From CAYVAP01 sp964343195 (GTDB lineage Bacteria; Bacteroidota; Bacteroidia; J057): 64,000 nucleotides of DNA. Below the pieces are notes generated by a model. It was not told the origin of the DNA, did no database searches, and saw only the letters and a program-made list of their open reading frames with translations. The stretch spans positions 1-64,000 of the forward strand of contig CAYFIR010000001.1 of assembly GCA_964343195.1 (NCBI GenBank), read 5' to 3'. The position numbers were made by a program, and so were the translations under genes. Shown here in pieces: positions 62,814 through 64,000 of the stretch. Every line of letters begins with the position of its first letter. Position 1 is the stretch's first letter.

Positions 62814-63250
62814 CACCACTGAAAATCAATTTGGTTCCACCTGAAATCTTTGTTCACGCTTTCCCTGCGTCCCTGATCGATGTACTCTTTGACAGCTTCC
62901 GGAAGCGTCATTTTACGGCCAGTGAGCGGTGAATGCATATCGGTGATAGCTCGTTTGCCAAAGGCCAGGATCAGCTCATCTACATCTCCCTTGTTCCTCA
63001 TGTTGGCCAGGATACCGGTAACCTTGACCTGGTCAACATACCACCAGTCCTGAAACTCATTTTCAAGCTGGTCAGCCCAGACTGCGTACTGTTGCTTTGA
63101 GTAAGTTGGCTTTGGCGCTCCAGGTTGCTTGCGAGACCTGCGCGTTTCGCTGAGCGTGTCGGTGCCTCCGTCCTTTTTCTTTCTAAAAAGGAACAGTCCA
63201 CCTACGGCCAGTAGGATCCCAAGGGTAGTATCGCGGTCTGGAGCTTTCAT
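62813..63250 (-). CDS. Single-pass membrane protein of the element
   Basis: A 145-residue protein. An N-terminal hydrophobic segment TTLGILLAVGGLFLF is closed by RKKK, leaving a mostly soluble domain rich in Trp and Lys (FQDWWYVDQVKVTGILANMRNKGDVDELI). No known family. Short N-terminal anchors of this kind recur in minor proteins of membrane-containing tailless phages, but this is only a likeness in layout. It shares one base (TGATG) with its neighbour. Confidence 0.65.
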   Translation of the reverse strand: MKAPDRDTTLGILLAVGGLFLFRKKKDGGTDTLSETRRSRKQPGAPKPTYSKQQYAVWADQLENEFQDWWYVDQVKVTGILANMRNKGDVDELILAFGKRAITDMHSPLTGRKMTLPEAVKEYIDQGRRESVNKDFRWNQIDFQW

Positions 63251-64000
63251 CAGGTCAGGTATTTAAGAGCTTTGTTCAAATCGTCTTCCGGAAGCCTTGC
63301 CAGCTTCTGGAGCTTCTCCGGATCTATGCCGGCCAGCTTTTCCACCAGGAGGACGGAGTCCATTCCGATCTTGTCCGCGATCGTGCCCATGTGCTGGGTG
63401 ATCGCTTCGGTAGCGTCCTCAGCTTGCTGCTGGTCAGCAGCTGCCGGAGCGCTTTGAGCCTGGTCATTATTGCCAATCTGCGCCGGCTGCTGTGGGCCTC
63501 TCAGCGCCCCCTTGAATCGTGATTTATCGAATAGCATTTCAATTCCTTGTTCTGCCAAAAATCCAACTTTTGATTCCCAGCTTCTGGCGTCTTTCACCTG
63601 GTCTTTCAACTCTGCGATTTCATCCAGGAGCTTCTGTTTTTCCTGCTCGGCCTTGTAGGCATTTAGCTCGGCCTGCATCTCCTTACGGAGCGCGTCTCTG
63701 AAGTCAGCCAATCCTCCAGCATCGATGCCGGCAATGCCGGCACTCTTTGCCCACTTTCCATTTCCCTCCTCGATGACCATCCTCAGATCCCTCGCTCCGT
63801 TGTGTCCCTTTGGGCCCGTCATCAGCCGGACCATATAGTTACCAGGTCCCAGGTCTTCACAAAACTCCAGGAAGAGCTTGGCGGCCTGGCCAGCGTCCAG
63901 CTCGAACTTGTCTACGTCAGAATAATCGACTGTCGAGAAACAGGCACGGTCATTAGTTCGGATCGTGCGTCCTTCATAAATGCTGACGTGCGCTCGCTTC
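63250..64000 (-). CDS. Element protein, 5' end beyond the window
   Basis: The frame stays open from the right edge to the stop at 63250, so at least 249 residues are present and the start lies outside the window; an internal ATG at 63834 is not needed as the start. The visible N-terminal part reads KRAHVSIYEGRTIRTNDRA and EFCEDLGPGNYMVRLM. A coiled coil (about the middle; QAELNAYKAEQEKQKLLDEIAELKD) and a Gln/Ala-rich stretch (QSAPAAADQQQAEDA) follow. No family is recognised; a structural or scaffold role is a guess. Confidence 0.65.
   Translation of the reverse strand, partial: KRAHVSIYEGRTIRTNDRACFSTVDYSDVDKFELDAGQAAKLFLEFCEDLGPGNYMVRLMTGPKGHNGARDLRMVIEEGNGKWAKSAGIAGIDAGGLADFRDALRKEMQAELNAYKAEQEKQKLLDEIAELKDQVKDARSWESKVGFLAEQGIEMLFDKSRFKGALRGPQQPAQIGNNDQAQSAPAAADQQQAEDATEAITQHMGTIADKIGMDSVLLVEKLAGIDPEKLQKLARLPEDDLNKALKYLT

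Larger units (their letters stand above)
60083..64000. mobile_element. Integrated element (candidate provirus), left end
   Basis: It begins at tRNA-Val and holds an integrase on the plus strand, then an opposing packed cluster of at least six genes whose neighbours overlap or nearly abut, running past the window edge. Four of the six encoded proteins have one N-terminal or central membrane segment, one is a multi-pass membrane protein, and one of them is an M15 peptidase. No tail, portal, terminase or capsid gene is visible. Its full length and type remain unknown. Confidence 0.75.

Noticed and set aside
60172..64000. Integron or conjugative element
   Set aside because: The integrase is of the tRNA-targeting phage type, there are no attC-like sites, and no relaxase or transfer genes in the visible part; cannot be excluded beyond the edge.

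Overview
The window is chromosomal DNA of a Bacteroidota bacterium that probably glides and has a type IX secretion system. The evidence is a 1769-residue surface protein with a gliding-type (type B) C-terminal sorting domain, a GldG homologue, a carboxypeptidase-regulatory/TonB-dependent receptor fusion, and promoters of the TTTG-N19-TAnnTTTG type. The futalosine-pathway enzyme MqnC and the dense intergenic repeats would fit a Saprospiria- or Cytophagia-like lineage, but I cannot assign a genus.

Layout. 0.1-8.6 kb (minus strand): a MoxR-type AAA ATPase, a short-chain dehydrogenase, a possible MukE/MksE-like small protein and the giant adhesin-like protein. 8.9-20.2 kb: polyprenyl synthetase, an LhgO-like FAD oxidase, a beta-barrel protein, a lipoprotein, a C-terminal processing protease, an M19 dipeptidase, a VWA protein, a lytic transglycosylase, and small envelope or unknown genes. 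20.4-25.2 kb (minus): tadA-maf-DUF3109, an amidohydrolase and purB. 26.4-31.7 kb: a four-gene operon of three SurA/PpiC-like periplasmic chaperones plus a MoxR ATPase. 31.8-44.8 kb: frr, a solitary nuoK, a pullulanase-like GH13 enzyme, a Uma2 protein, an orphan, a TonB receptor, a stand-alone response regulator, pfkA, gldG and a GT2 glycosyltransferase. 45.0-56.3 kb: feoAB behind a strong promoter with two palindromic operators, an ankyrin protein, mqnC, DUF177-rpmF, a RelE/ParE toxin-antitoxin pair, a membrane patatin and atpDC. 56.3-59.8 kb (minus): an orphan McrB-like ATPase, a Cys/Met-metabolism PLP enzyme, RidA and an unknown protein.

At 60.0 kb a tRNA-Val(GAC) gene is followed at once by a tyrosine integrase and then by an opposing, tightly overlapping cluster of at least six small genes that runs off the right edge. 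Most of these encode small membrane-anchored proteins, and one is an M15 peptidoglycan peptidase. I read this as one end of an integrated element, possibly a tailless membrane-containing provirus, but no capsid or packaging gene is visible.

The intergenic regions carry several repeat families: heptanucleotide arrays (TTCGTAG)n that abut start codons, looser TTCGTAAT-type repeats, CT/AG-rich blocks placed after stop codons, and a cluster of hairpins with AGA loops. The heptamer array in front of the McrB-like gene could act as a frame switch. All calls rest on reading the sequence; no database search was possible.
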